Translations under genes and position numbers: made by a program
The notes under the pieces: generated by a model
Database searches by the model: none
Seen by the model: only the letters and a program-made list of their open reading frames with translations
Told to the model about the DNA's origin: nothing
Part shown: positions 9,136 to 17,931 of the stretch, piece after piece
Layout: every line of letters begins with the position of its first letter
How positions within the stretch are numbered: position 1 is the first letter of the stretch
Assembly (NCBI GenBank): GCA_965276635.1
Contig: CBDIBC010000005.1
Span: forward strand, 1,178,001 to 1,242,000
Origin: CBDIBC01 sp965276635
Lineage (GTDB): Bacteria; Actinomycetota; Acidimicrobiia; Acidimicrobiales; Palsa-688
Length of the DNA stretch: 64,000 nucleotides
Direction: 5' to 3'

Positions 9136-9855
9136 GTGGTGACCGATGCACCCGTCCGGGCCCGCAACGACCCGACGCAATACGACGACCTGACCACGCA
9201 GTGGTGGGACCGGCGCGGGGCGTTCGCCATGCTCCACTGGATCGCCGAGGCCCGCGCCCGGCTAGTGCCACCGGCCACGCGCCCCGGCGCGCTCCTCCTC
9301 GACATCGGTTGCGGCGCGGGGCTGCTCGCGCCCCATCTCGACGGCCGCGGGTACGCGCATGTCGGCGTGGACCTGAACCGCCTGGCCCTGTTGCAGGCCG
9401 GCGAGCACGGGGTGGCTGCCACCCGCGGCGACGTGGCGTTCCTCCCGTTCCCCGCCGGCGTGGCCGACGTCGTCTGCGCCGGTGAGATCCTCGAGCACGT
9501 GCACGACGTGCCGGCCGTCGTCGCCGAGGCCTGCCGGGTCCTGCGCCCCGGCGGGACCCTCGTCATCGACACCATCGCCGCCACCGCGCTGGCCCGGCTG
9601 CTCGTCGTCACCGTGGCCGAGCGCATCCCCGGAGGTGCGCCGCCCGGGCTGCACGATCCCGCGCTGTTCGTCGACCGCCGCGTGCTGCTCGACGAGTGCG
9701 CCCGCCACGGTGTCCGGCTGCAGCTGCGCGGCCTGCGCCCGTCGCTGTTGGACATGGCCGCATGGCTGGCGCAGCGCCGACCGACGGCCCGCATGGTGGC
9801 GACCTGGTCCACTGCGGTGCTCTTCCAGGGCGCGGGCACCAAGGCGGCGCCATGA
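9136..9855 (+). CDS. SAM-dependent methyltransferase (UbiG-like; AgqB/SrsB position)
   Basis: A 239-residue class I methyltransferase. Motif I is LLLDIGCGAGLLAPHL near residue 55, the acidic end of strand 2 is VGVDLN, motif II is VADVVCAGEILEHV, and motif III is LRPGGTLVIDTIA; these match UbiG and SrsB-type phenol O-methyltransferases. GGGAGG precedes two adjacent GTG codons (9136 and 9139), either of which could start translation. The TGA overlaps the ATG of the type III PKS, so the methyltransferase probably tailors its phenolic product. Confidence 0.87.
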   Translation: MVTDAPVRARNDPTQYDDLTTQWWDRRGAFAMLHWIAEARARLVPPATRPGALLLDIGCGAGLLAPHLDGRGYAHVGVDLNRLALLQAGEHGVAATRGDVAFLPFPAGVADVVCAGEILEHVHDVPAVVAEACRVLRPGGTLVIDTIAATALARLLVVTVAERIPGGAPPGLHDPALFVDRRVLLDECARHGVRLQLRGLRPSLLDMAAWLAQRRPTARMVATWSTAVLFQGAGTKAAP

Positions 9856-10973
9856 GCATGTCCTCGGCCGTCGTCACGGGCGCAGCCAGCGCGGTGCCCC
9901 CGTCTCGTAGCCAGACTGACCTCTGGGACGGGTACTTCGGCGAGCATTTCGGCCACAACCGCTGGGCCCGCAGGATCTTCCTCTCCGCCGGCGCCGAGCG
10001 GCGCCACTGCGCGGTGGACCCGACCGTCGAGGACATCTCGACGTGGTCGACGGGCGCGCGGATGCAGCGTTACCTGACCGAGGCCATGCCGTTGGCCAAA
10101 GGTGCGGTGAGCGCCGCCCTCACTCGAGCCGGGCTCGCACTCGCCGATGTGGGCCTGCTCGTCGTCACCTCCTGCACCGGGTACGCCACCCCGGGCATCG
10201 ACATCCGCCTGGCGCGCGACCTGGACATGGCGTCGGGCACCCAGCGGCTCCTGGTCGGCCACATGGGTTGCTACGCCGCCCTGCCCGGCCTGGGCGCGGC
10301 CAGCGACTTCGTCGTGGCCCGACGGCGCGCTGCCGTCCTGTTGTGCATCGAGCTGGCCAGCCTCCACGTGCAGCCCCCCACCGACGACCTCGAGCAGGTG
10401 GTGGCGCACGCGCTCTTCAGCGACGCGGCATGCGCCGTCGTGGTCGAACCGGCCGACCGTCCCGGTCGGGGGGACGGCACACCCAGCCCGGCACTGTCGG
10501 TCGTCGACGTGGTGGCCAGCACCGACGCCCGCACCGCCGACCTGATGACCTGGGACATCACCGATCTCGGTTTCCGTATGACGCTGTCGCGCCGCGTCCC
10601 CGAGGTCCTCGCCCGCCACGTCCGTCCGCTGGTCGACACGCTCCTGGCCGACCACGGCGTGGCCATCGAGGAGGTTGGCGGCTGGGCCGTGCACCCCGGC
10701 GGTCCGCGCATCCTCGACGTCGTCGTCGATCGTCTCGGTCTGCGCCAGGACGACCTCGCTGCGTCGCGCCAGGTGCTGGCCGAGCACGGCAACTGCTCCT
10801 CGGCGACGGTCCTCCTTGTCCTCGACGAATTGCGCCGCAACCGCCCACTGCGACCGTCGTCCTACGTGGTCGCCCTGGCCTTCGGGCCGGGGCTGACGCT
10901 GTACGCGGCTCTCCTGCGAGCCGAGCCGGCAGGCCGCGCAGTAGGCTACGGACCGGGAAGGGGGCAGACATGA
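9852..10973 (+). CDS. Type III polyketide synthase (chalcone/alkylresorcinol synthase family)
   Basis: A 373-residue thiolase-fold synthase. The catalytic triad is visible: Cys140 in GHMGCYAALPGL, His281 in WAVHPGGPRILD and Asn314 in EHGNCSSATVL; a gatekeeper-like SCTGYATPGID block lies near 108-118. Such enzymes extend an acyl starter with malonyl-CoA units and cyclise to alkylresorcinols or alkylpyrones. The length is typical. Start ATG 9852 overlaps the methyltransferase stop, and its own TGA overlaps the ATG of the small gene that follows. With the methyltransferase, hydroxylase and prenyltransferase it forms the complement described for AgqA-D of Actinoplanes missouriensis. Product identity here is inference. 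Confidence 0.93.
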   Translation: MSMSSAVVTGAASAVPPSRSQTDLWDGYFGEHFGHNRWARRIFLSAGAERRHCAVDPTVEDISTWSTGARMQRYLTEAMPLAKGAVSAALTRAGLALADVGLLVVTSCTGYATPGIDIRLARDLDMASGTQRLLVGHMGCYAALPGLGAASDFVVARRRAAVLLCIELASLHVQPPTDDLEQVVAHALFSDAACAVVVEPADRPGRGDGTPSPALSVVDVVASTDARTADLMTWDITDLGFRMTLSRRVPEVLARHVRPLVDTLLADHGVAIEEVGGWAVHPGGPRILDVVVDRLGLRQDDLAASRQVLAEHGNCSSATVLLVLDELRRNRPLRPSSYVVALAFGPGLTLYAALLRAEPAGRAVGYGPGRGQT

Positions 10974-11083
10974 CCGAGAAGTCTCCCCGCAAGACGAACG
11001 CCAAGAAGCCCAGCCGCTCCATCAAGGAGAAGCGCCAGGACAAGAAGGCCAAGCAGGAGACCCGCAAGGGTCTGATCCGGTAG
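10970..11083 (+). CDS. Small Lys-rich conserved protein, 37 residues
   Basis: A 37-residue basic peptide starting MTEKSPRKTNAKKPSRS and ending in KKAKQETRKGLIR, with 13 Lys and 5 Arg. The ATG overlaps the PKS stop (ATGA), so it is translated from the same message. I recall similar short SxKEKRxxKKAK proteins annotated as hypothetical in actinobacteria, but cannot name a function. It might bind nucleic acid or simply be a conserved short protein unrelated to the polyketide. It stops 4 bases before the convergent hydrolase gene. Confidence 0.65.
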   Translation: MTEKSPRKTNAKKPSRSIKEKRQDKKAKQETRKGLIR

Positions 11084-11087
11084 GGCC

Positions 11088-11795
11088 CTAGAACACCTCG
11101 GCGAACAGGTCGAGCATGGCTCGCCAGGAGCGCTGGTCGGCGCGCTCGTCGTACTTGGTCGCCGGGTTGGCGCCGTCGGCGGCGGGGTTGGTGAAGCTGT
11201 GCACGGCCCCGCCGTAGAGGTTCAGCCTCCAGTCGACGCCGGCCGCCCGCATCTCCTCCTCGAACGCCAGGCGCTGCTCCGGGGGGATGATCGGATCGTC
11301 GGCACCGATGTTCACCAGCACCTTGCCCGTTATGTTGGCGGCGTCCTCGGGCCGGCTGGTCGACAGACCCGAGTGGAAGCCGACGACGGCCTTCAGGTCG
11401 GCTCCGCTGCGGGCCAGCTCCAGGGACATGGTGCCACCGAAGCAGTACCCGATGGCGGCCACCCTGGTCGGGTCGGCGTGCTCGTCGGCCAGCAAGGCGT
11501 CGAGCCCCGCCTGCGCGATCCCCCGCACACCGAGCGGATCCGCGCTCAGCGCGCCGAAGCGGGCCCCGACGTCCTCGGGCTGCAGCCGCTTGCCGTCGCC
11601 GTAGTAGTCGAGGGCGAGGGCCACGTAGCCGAGCTCGGCTAGCCGGTGGGCCGTATGCCTGGCCAGGTCGTCGAGTCCTCCGGCGTCGTGGGAGATCAGG
11701 ATCGCCGGGCGCTTTCCGGTCCGGCTGTCGTCGACGGCCAGCTGGCCGACCAGGCGGGTGCCCTCGTAGGAGTACTCGGTCTCACCAGTGCGCAC
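11088..11795 (-). CDS. Dienelactone hydrolase family protein
   Basis: A 235-residue alpha/beta hydrolase. The nucleophile elbow is GYCFGG (Cys nucleophile, as in dienelactone hydrolase), the acid is in NIGADDPIIPPEQR and the histidine in GGAVHSFTNPAAD; HDAGGLDDLARHTAHRLAELGYVAL is also family-typical. Start GTG 11795 follows GGAGG by about 6 bases. It lies downstream of the acyl-CoA ligase in the same direction (74-bp gap) and may be co-transcribed, although the family also includes general esterases. Confidence 0.9.
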   Translation of the reverse strand: MRTGETEYSYEGTRLVGQLAVDDSRTGKRPAILISHDAGGLDDLARHTAHRLAELGYVALALDYYGDGKRLQPEDVGARFGALSADPLGVRGIAQAGLDALLADEHADPTRVAAIGYCFGGTMSLELARSGADLKAVVGFHSGLSTSRPEDAANITGKVLVNIGADDPIIPPEQRLAFEEEMRAAGVDWRLNLYGGAVHSFTNPAADGANPATKYDERADQRSWRAMLDLFAEVF

Positions 11796-11869
11796 ATGGG
11801 CCTCCGGGTCGTGGTCCGCCTGTCACGAGGCGAACGGTCTCTTGCCGCGCCGCATGGTAATCGTCCGGC

Positions 11870-13471
11870 TCACGCCGGAGCTCGCCCGTCCGACTCACCC
11901 GAGGCCATCTCGGCGGCCCGCCGGCGGTCCAGCTTGCCGTTCGCGGTCAGCGGCACTTCGGGCAGCGTGAACCAGGCGCGGGGGACCTTGTACGGCTCCA
12001 GCGTCTGGCGACACTGCCGGACGAGCGCATGGCGACGGGCTTCGGGATCGAGGTCCCGGGCGCGTTCCGTCCAGACGACCCCGGCGATCGGCACGGCGCC
12101 CAGTCGGTCGTCGGCCCGGGCCACCACCACGGCGTCGCGGACCAGCGCGGATCCTCGGAGCGCGTCCTCGACCTCGCTGGGGTAGACGTTGAAGCCTCCG
12201 ACGATCATCATCTCCTTGATGCGGCCGGTGATGTAGAGGATCCCGTGCTCGTCGAGGTGACCGACGTCGCCGGTGTGGTACCAGCCGTCGTCGTCGGTCG
12301 GCAGGGGAGCGATGCCGGCCGAGGAGATGTAGGCGATCCCCCGATCTCGGTCCGGGCGACCGAGGATCTCGCCATCCTCACCGGGCCGGGCGTCGTCACC
12401 ATCGGCGTCGACGATCCGCATCGGGGTCCCCTCGGGCACGCGCCCCACCGAGCCGGGCCCCCGCCGCCCGGCCATCACGTCCTCGTAGCGCTCGAGGGCC
12501 GCCACGCCCCCTTCCGTCGAACCGTACGCCTGCAGCACGGGGACGCCGTAGCGGGCCTGGAACGCCTCGCCGGTGGCCAGCGGGAGGGGTGCGGTGCCCG
12601 ACGTGACGTAACGGAGCGACCCGAGGTCGAGCGTCTCCTCTGTGAACGCCAGCGTGTGGACCATGGCCGGGGTCAGCTGGAGGGTGTCGAGGCGGTAGCG
12701 GGCAGCCATGCGTTGGACGACCTGCACGTCGAACTTGGAGACCAGCAGGACGGGACGTCCGACGTACATGCGGAACAGCATCCGGCCCACGCCGGCGACA
12801 TGGCCGAACGGGTTGAAGTTCAACGCCGGAGGTGTGCCCGCCGCCGCGGTGCGGGGACGGAACTCGGCGGACCTGGAGTAGGCACCGGCCGTCATGCGCG
12901 GCCCGGCGCCCAGCTTCTTGTGCCGGTGGAGGATCGCCTTGGGCTCGCCGGTCGTCCCCGACGTGAAAAAGACCGCAGCGATGTCATCCCCGTCGGGCAC
13001 CAACCTGGAGCCGTTCGGCGCGCGTCGGGTGACGTCGTCCAGCCCCTCCGGCGTCACCGCCACGACCGGCCAGCGGTTGGGAGCCTGGAGGCTGGTGACG
13101 GCCACGACCGCCTTCACCTGCGCCAGCTCGAACCGGCGGGTGGCCTCGGGCTCCGGCGTGAGCCCCCCAACCGCGGCGATGGTGGCGCCGAGCCACCAGC
13201 AGGCGAACACGGCTACGACCCAGCTCGGGTCGTTCCACAGGTAGAGGCCGACGGTGTCGCCGGGACCGATGTCCAGCTCGCGCAGCACGACCGCCAGATC
13301 ATCGGCGCCGGCGGCGATGTCCGCGTAGGAGCGCTCGCGACCATCGGGAGTGACGACGAACGCCGCGTCCGGGTCGTCGCGAAGGCGCAGCGCAAACATC
13401 TCACAGGCCGTCCCCGGTGATGGACGCGCCTCGACCCCCGCCGCCGTCACGACCTCCTGATGTCCTTCCAC
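11870..13471 (-). CDS. Acyl-CoA ligase (class I adenylate-forming)
   Basis: A 533-residue AMP-binding ligase. Core motifs: A3 as AVFFTSGTTGEPKAILHRHKKL near residue 168, A5 as LQAYGSTEGG near 310, the A7 Asp-containing YHTGDVGHLDEHG near 410, the hinge GRIKEMMIVGGFNVYPSEVE and the C-terminal Lys in LTANGKLDRR. It should activate a carboxylic acid to its CoA thioester with ATP. Start ATG 13471 lies inside the 3' end of the upstream acyl-CoA dehydrogenase; an alternative GTG at 13450 overlaps that gene's stop (GTGA). Context indicates it feeds the beta-oxidation enzymes of the same region. Confidence 0.9.
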   Translation of the reverse strand: MEGHQEVVTAAGVEARPSPGTACEMFALRLRDDPDAAFVVTPDGRERSYADIAAGADDLAVVLRELDIGPGDTVGLYLWNDPSWVVAVFACWWLGATIAAVGGLTPEPEATRRFELAQVKAVVAVTSLQAPNRWPVVAVTPEGLDDVTRRAPNGSRLVPDGDDIAAVFFTSGTTGEPKAILHRHKKLGAGPRMTAGAYSRSAEFRPRTAAAGTPPALNFNPFGHVAGVGRMLFRMYVGRPVLLVSKFDVQVVQRMAARYRLDTLQLTPAMVHTLAFTEETLDLGSLRYVTSGTAPLPLATGEAFQARYGVPVLQAYGSTEGGVAALERYEDVMAGRRGPGSVGRVPEGTPMRIVDADGDDARPGEDGEILGRPDRDRGIAYISSAGIAPLPTDDDGWYHTGDVGHLDEHGILYITGRIKEMMIVGGFNVYPSEVEDALRGSALVRDAVVVARADDRLGAVPIAGVVWTERARDLDPEARRHALVRQCRQTLEPYKVPRAWFTLPEVPLTANGKLDRRRAAEMASGESDGRAPA

Positions 13472-14676
13472 GGAAGGTCCCGATCGACGGCCGGCTCCCG
13501 CGGCAGACCCAGGGCCCGCTCACCCAGGATGTTGCGTTGCAGCTCGGACGACCCACCCGCGATGGTGGCCGAGCGGATCCTGAGGAAGCTGTACACGCTG
13601 GCGGCCGCCCACTTGTCGTCGGGGGCGTGGGCCAGACCGTTCAACCCCTCCATGTCCAACGAGAGGTTCTGGAGGGCTTGCGCGCTCTCGCTGTTGTACA
13701 GCTTGAGGATGGACGCCTCCGGCCCGGCCGCTCGCCCGGCCCGACGCTGCGCCTCGATGCGCATGCGGGTCCAGGCGGTGATCCGGTCCCGGCTGTAGGC
13801 CGTGACCAACCGCTGGCGGAGTGCAGGGTCCGAGACCCGCCCATAGTGCCTCCGCAGCGCCTCGACGCTGCGACCGACGGCCATCCCCGGATGGGCTGAC
13901 CCGCCGCCGGCGCCGGCACCGCGCTCGTAGGTCAGGAGGGCGCTGGCGATCGCCCACCCCTGTCCCAACTCGCCCATCCGCATCTCGTCCTCACACTCGG
14001 CATCGTCGAAGAACACCTCGTTGAAGAACGCCTCTCCGGTGATCTGGCGCAGCGGCCGTACGGTGACGCCCGGCTGGTCCATCCGGATGAAGAAGATGCT
14101 GAGGCCCTGGTGCTTCGGCACCTCGATGTTCGTGCGGGCCAGGAGGAAGCCCCATTGAGCGCGGTGGGCGTGGCTGGACCACACCTTCTGGCCGTTGACG
14201 AGCCACTGGTCGCCGTCGCGCACCGCCCTCGTCGACAGACCCGCCAGGTCCGACCCGGCGCCCGGCTCGCTGAACAGCTGAACCCATATCTCCTGCTGCT
14301 TGGCGATGGGCTCGAGGAACCGGGCCCGCTGCGCTTCTGTGCCCCAGTGCAGCAACGCCTGAGCGACGTTCATGCCGAGCGGATTGTCGGAGCGGGGCAC
14401 CTTGTAGGTTCGCAGGACGTTGTTGACCACTGCGGCCCGCGACGGCTCCAGGCCCAGGCCTCCGTAGCTGACAGGCCAGGTGCTGTAGTACCAACCGGCC
14501 CCGCCCAGCCGCTCCCACCAGTCGGCGGCGTCCAGCGTGGCGCGCGCCTCGGCCAACGCCGCAGCATCGTCGTGGTCGATGGCCTCGACCCACGCATCCG
14601 GAAGGTTCGCCCGCAACCATCCGTCCACCTCGGCGCGGAGGCTCACGTCGTCCTCCGGTACCACTCGAGCAGTCAC
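13447..14676 (-). CDS. Acyl-CoA dehydrogenase, first gene of operon C
   Basis: A 409-residue flavin acyl-CoA dehydrogenase. Seen: WVQLFSEPGAGSDLAGLSTRAVRDGDQWLVNGQKVWSS-type FAD/substrate block, ITGEAFFNEVFFDD, a Glu in SALLTYERGAG at the position used as catalytic base in actinobacterial heteromeric dehydrogenases, and C-terminal SSELQRNILGERALGLPRE. It introduces an alpha,beta double bond into an acyl-CoA. Start GTG 14676 follows GGAGGAG by 5 bases. The CCGACCGGTCGG palindrome at 14723-14738 lies about 50 bases upstream, so this gene starts a regulated unit with the ligase. Confidence 0.92.
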   Translation of the reverse strand: MTARVVPEDDVSLRAEVDGWLRANLPDAWVEAIDHDDAAALAEARATLDAADWWERLGGAGWYYSTWPVSYGGLGLEPSRAAVVNNVLRTYKVPRSDNPLGMNVAQALLHWGTEAQRARFLEPIAKQQEIWVQLFSEPGAGSDLAGLSTRAVRDGDQWLVNGQKVWSSHAHRAQWGFLLARTNIEVPKHQGLSIFFIRMDQPGVTVRPLRQITGEAFFNEVFFDDAECEDEMRMGELGQGWAIASALLTYERGAGAGGGSAHPGMAVGRSVEALRRHYGRVSDPALRQRLVTAYSRDRITAWTRMRIEAQRRAGRAAGPEASILKLYNSESAQALQNLSLDMEGLNGLAHAPDDKWAAASVYSFLRIRSATIAGGSSELQRNILGERALGLPREPAVDRDLPWKDIRRS

Positions 14677-14722
14677 GAGGCTCCTCCCGACGGAGATGTT
14701 CGAAGACGGTCGGCCACCATCC

Positions 14723-14738
14723 GACCGACCGGTCGGTC
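14723..14738. promoter_or_regulatory. Palindromic operator C (GACCGACCGGTCGGTC)
   Basis: A perfect 16-bp palindrome in the 94-bp gap between the TetR gene and the acyl-CoA dehydrogenase of operon C. Its core CCGACCGGTCGG recurs at 19228, 23924 and 27547, each time just upstream of a leftward gene set. Placement and symmetry suit a TetR-family dimer site; the adjacent TetR gene is the obvious candidate. Confidence 0.75.
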
Positions 14739-14770
14739 AGTCGAGATGATGCACGGAGGTTCGTGGCGTG

Positions 14771-15400
14771 TCAAGCGTCACCGTCGGGGCGGACGGCGAC
14801 CGACCGCATCAGCAGGTCGGCGATGGCCTGGCCGAGCTCCGCCGACGAGCTCGGACCGCGAGGCTGATACCACTTGTAGGCCCAATTGCAGGCGCCGATG
14901 AAGCTGTTGGCGACGATGGTGGGACTGGTGGACAGCACGAAGTGGCCCTCGGCCACACCCTGCTCGATCAGATCGGTGAGGACCTGTTGGTACTCGCGCC
15001 TGCACTGCGTGACGCGAGCACGCAGCCTCGAGGGGAGCTCGGCGTCCTCCTCGTAGAACACCTGGAGGATGCGGCTGTTGTCGCACGTGTACGCCACGCG
15101 CTCGACCAACATGGCACGGAGGGCAACGTGCGGTGATGCCCCTTCGATGGCGATGCGCCGCGCCTGGGCGATGTTGTCCCTGACCACCGCCTCGCACACC
15201 GACGCGAGGAGCTCTTCCTTCCCGCTGAAGTAGTGGTAGAGCGCGGACTTGCTGAGACCGACCTCGGCGGCGATGTCGTTCATCGAGGTGGCCCGATAGC
15301 CGCGACTCCCGAAGATCGTCACCGCTCTGCTCAGGACCTCCTGACGCTTGTCCGGTCCTGGCTTCGTCACGGTTCGCGCCGTAGCCACCGTCCCCGACAT
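14771..15400 (-). CDS. TetR family transcriptional regulator
   Basis: A 209-residue repressor. The N-terminal TetR DNA-binding domain spans about residues 19-65, with the helix-turn-helix as TSMNDIAAEVGLSKSALYHYFSGKEELL. The C-terminal part is helical and ligand-binding, with QVFYEEDAELPSRLRARV resembling regulators of fatty-acid, steroid and acyl-CoA catabolism. ATG 15400 overlaps the stop of the FAS1-like dehydratase (TGATG), so it is the last gene of operon B. It very probably controls the four palindrome-preceded operons of this region, with an acyl-CoA as effector (inference). Confidence 0.9.
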   Translation of the reverse strand: MSGTVATARTVTKPGPDKRQEVLSRAVTIFGSRGYRATSMNDIAAEVGLSKSALYHYFSGKEELLASVCEAVVRDNIAQARRIAIEGASPHVALRAMLVERVAYTCDNSRILQVFYEEDAELPSRLRARVTQCRREYQQVLTDLIEQGVAEGHFVLSTSPTIVANSFIGACNWAYKWYQPRGPSSSAELGQAIADLLMRSVAVRPDGDA

Positions 15401-16701
15401 CAGGAGGGGCGCGTCGCTTGCCCGGGCGCCACCGCCGGGGGAGGCTCGGTGTCGGCCGCCGACGGTATGTCGACCGTCGGCCGGTCGCGGGTGGGCAGCA
15501 GCACGGTCGCCAGAGCGCGGCAGGTGATCTCACCTCGCTGGTTGGCCCCTTCGACAGCGATGTCCACCTCGGCGGTCCGGTCCGTCTGGCGCTTGGCCAC
15601 CACGGTCCCGCTCACCCGGTGGGCGTCTCCGAGGTAGTTGAACTTGTGGATGGAGGCGGAGAGCTTCCACAGCCATCCGGCGTCGCCGGCCCAGTTCGTC
15701 ACCAGGTGGACCATCCAGTTCGTGCGGATGGCTCCGTAGTCGTAGGCGCGCGGGTGACCGAGCCGCTGCGCCCAGTCGTCGTCCCAGTGGCAGCGCTGGG
15801 CGCTGTCGGGGATCCCCAGTGGGTTCGAGGTGTAGAACTTCGGGATGCGCTTGCGGTTCTTGAAGGCGACCTTGCTCGTTCCCCCGCCGTAGCCACCCCA
15901 CCCGATGGCCATGTGGTACGTGATGATGTCGGTCAGGGTGATGGGACCCTTAGCGATCGGACCCAGGCGGTCATCTTCGCTCACGTCCTCCCAGAACCGA
16001 GGATCGGAGCCCCGCACTTCCTCGTGCTCGTAGAGCTCGTCGAGAGCGGCCATCTCCGCGTCGGTGTAGACGTGGGGCTGGATGTCACGGTACTTGCCCG
16101 ACGACGCCGACGCCTCCCGCTCGGCGTGCCAGAAGTCCACGAAGCGGACCGAGAGCGGTGAGGGCATGTCGTCGCTGGAGAACTCCGTCCGCTGCGACAC
16201 CAGCGCGCCCGTGCCGCCCGCGAAGGAGCTGGACTTGAGCTCGGCACCGTCCAGGCACTGCAGGCGGCGAAGGGGACGGCCCGGGCGCACGGGCGCGCAG
16301 AACACCCAACGCTCGCCGCACATGTACTGGCCCATCCCGGCCAGGGGGTCGCCGCCCGACATGGCCTCCGCCTGCGCCGCGGTCCACGACACCGGGACCG
16401 CCGTGCCTGCGGACATCGGGTACATGGGCGGTGCGATGGGCCCCTGCCACGGGGACGACTCGGCATACGGCGCGTCGCACCACAGGGGGTTGTCGTCGCC
16501 GTAACCGAGGGCGAAGTGCCTCATCGACTCGTGGCTCGGCACCTCGTTGTGCGCCTGCTGCCGGCTGCGGACGGGTATCCCCTTCCGCCGCCGCAGCCTG
16601 TCAATGTTCGCCTGTGTAAGTCGTGCGGGGCTGGGGCCCCCGCTCTGACGAGCCGGCGGGTTGGGGTTCCCGCCGGCCAGAGAACTCGGTCGTGACTCCA
16701 T
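15400..16701 (-). CDS. FAS1-like/MaoC-type dehydratase, double hot-dog
   Basis: A 433-residue protein resembling FAS1-like dehydratase domain proteins (MaoC_dehydrat_N). The first half contains SMRHFALGYGDDNPLWCDAPYA, the second LGPIAKGPITLTDIITYHMAIGWGGYG and a later WMVHLVTNWAGDAGWLWKLSASIHKFNYLGD. This arrangement is typical of proteins acting as enoyl-CoA hydratases on bulky acyl-CoAs. ATG 16701 follows AGGAAGGAAGG. The stop overlaps the TetR start. Substrate is unknown; sterol-side-chain or isoprenoid acyl-CoA are possibilities. Confidence 0.78.
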   Translation of the reverse strand: MESRPSSLAGGNPNPPARQSGGPSPARLTQANIDRLRRRKGIPVRSRQQAHNEVPSHESMRHFALGYGDDNPLWCDAPYAESSPWQGPIAPPMYPMSAGTAVPVSWTAAQAEAMSGGDPLAGMGQYMCGERWVFCAPVRPGRPLRRLQCLDGAELKSSSFAGGTGALVSQRTEFSSDDMPSPLSVRFVDFWHAEREASASSGKYRDIQPHVYTDAEMAALDELYEHEEVRGSDPRFWEDVSEDDRLGPIAKGPITLTDIITYHMAIGWGGYGGGTSKVAFKNRKRIPKFYTSNPLGIPDSAQRCHWDDDWAQRLGHPRAYDYGAIRTNWMVHLVTNWAGDAGWLWKLSASIHKFNYLGDAHRVSGTVVAKRQTDRTAEVDIAVEGANQRGEITCRALATVLLPTRDRPTVDIPSAADTEPPPAVAPGQATRPS

Positions 16702-16725
16702 GTCTGCCTTCCTTCCTCGCGTCGG

Positions 16726-17916
16726 CTAGCCGTGCGCTCGACGAGCCTGGAGCCCGCGGGTGATCACGATTCGTTGGATCTCGTTGGTTCCCTCACCGAT
16801 GATCATCAAGGGAGCGTCCCGGAAGTAGCGCTCGACCGGGAAGTCGGTCGTGTAGCCGTACCCGCCGTGGATCCTCATCGCCTCGGTGGCCACCTCCAGT
16901 GCCATCTCGGATGCGTACAGCTTGGCCATGCCCGCCTCGATGTCGGCCCGCTCCCCCCGCTCGAACTTCTCTGCCGCGGACCGGACCAGGAGACGGGCGG
17001 CCTCAACCTTGGTGGCCATGTCCGCCAGCTTGAAAGAGATCGCCTGGTGCTTGATGATGGGGACGCCGAAGGTCTCACGCTGCTCGGCGTAGCTCAGTGC
17101 GGCATCCAAGGCCGCCCGGCCGACGCCGAGCGCCCGGGCCGCCACATTGATCCGGCCCAGCTCCAGGGATCCCAGGATGTAGTGCAGGCCCTCCCCCAGG
17201 CCCGAGGCGCCGCCCAGCACCGCATCGGCCGGCACCCGGTGGGCCGAGTAGGACATCTCCACGGTCTCGATCCCCTTGTAGCCGAGCTTCTCGATCTGAC
17301 GCGAGACAGTGATGCCGCCGGAGGCTGGCCCGGGCTCCTTCTCCACCAAAAAGCACGTCACCCCCTCGGGCGTCCGGGCGGCCAGGGCGACCAGGCCGGC
17401 GCGCTCACCGTTGGTCACCCACATCTTCGTCCCGTCGATGATGTACTCGTCGCCGTCTGGGGTGGCGCGACACCGGAGGGCTTTCGTGTCGCTGCCCGCG
17501 TCGGGCTCGCTGAGGCTGAACGCGGCCCTGATGTCGCCCGCGGCCAGCTTCGGCAACCAGTGCTCCTTCTGGGCGTCGGTGCCGTGACGGCCGATGAGGT
17601 TGGTGACGATCGTGTGGGTGTTGAGGACACCGGCCAGGGACATCCAGCCGTAGGAGATCTCCTCCACCAGCCTGGCGTAGGTGGGCACGTCGAGGCCGTA
17701 GCCGCCGTACTCCACGGGCACCCTGGCGCCGAACAGGCCGAACTCCCGCATCTGCGCGACCCAACGCTCCGGGTACTCGTCGGCGTGCTCCAGCCGTGAC
17801 GCGCCGGGGGTCACCTCTTTCTCGACCCAGCTCCGGACGGCCTCGACGATGTCGGCGGCTACGTCTTCATCGACTGTCACTGTCACGTCGTATACCTCCA
17901 TGTTCGTGTCGGACAC
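16726..17916 (-). CDS. Acyl-CoA dehydrogenase (homotetrameric type)
   Basis: A 396-residue acyl-CoA dehydrogenase of the short/medium-chain type. Motifs: AAFSLSEPDAGSDTKAL near residue 133, WVTNGERAGL, AEQRETFGVPIIKHQAISFKLADMAT and the catalytic Glu in IIGEGTNEIQRIVITRGL. IHGGYGYTTDFPVERYFRD is the usual CoA/FAD end segment. It is the second gene of operon B, after the CoA-transferase at 17932-19176 (15-bp gap). Start is GTG 17916, or ATG 17901. Confidence 0.93.
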   Translation of the reverse strand: MSDTNMEVYDVTVTVDEDVAADIVEAVRSWVEKEVTPGASRLEHADEYPERWVAQMREFGLFGARVPVEYGGYGLDVPTYARLVEEISYGWMSLAGVLNTHTIVTNLIGRHGTDAQKEHWLPKLAAGDIRAAFSLSEPDAGSDTKALRCRATPDGDEYIIDGTKMWVTNGERAGLVALAARTPEGVTCFLVEKEPGPASGGITVSRQIEKLGYKGIETVEMSYSAHRVPADAVLGGASGLGEGLHYILGSLELGRINVAARALGVGRAALDAALSYAEQRETFGVPIIKHQAISFKLADMATKVEAARLLVRSAAEKFERGERADIEAGMAKLYASEMALEVATEAMRIHGGYGYTTDFPVERYFRDAPLMIIGEGTNEIQRIVITRGLQARRAHG

Positions 17917-17931
17917 CTGCAGCGCGTCGGG

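Noticed and set aside
8227..9237. Long N-terminal extension of the FAD hydroxylase frame
   Set aside because: It is an Arg/Gly-rich shadow of the prenyltransferase gene; the FAD motif begins right after GTG 8226.
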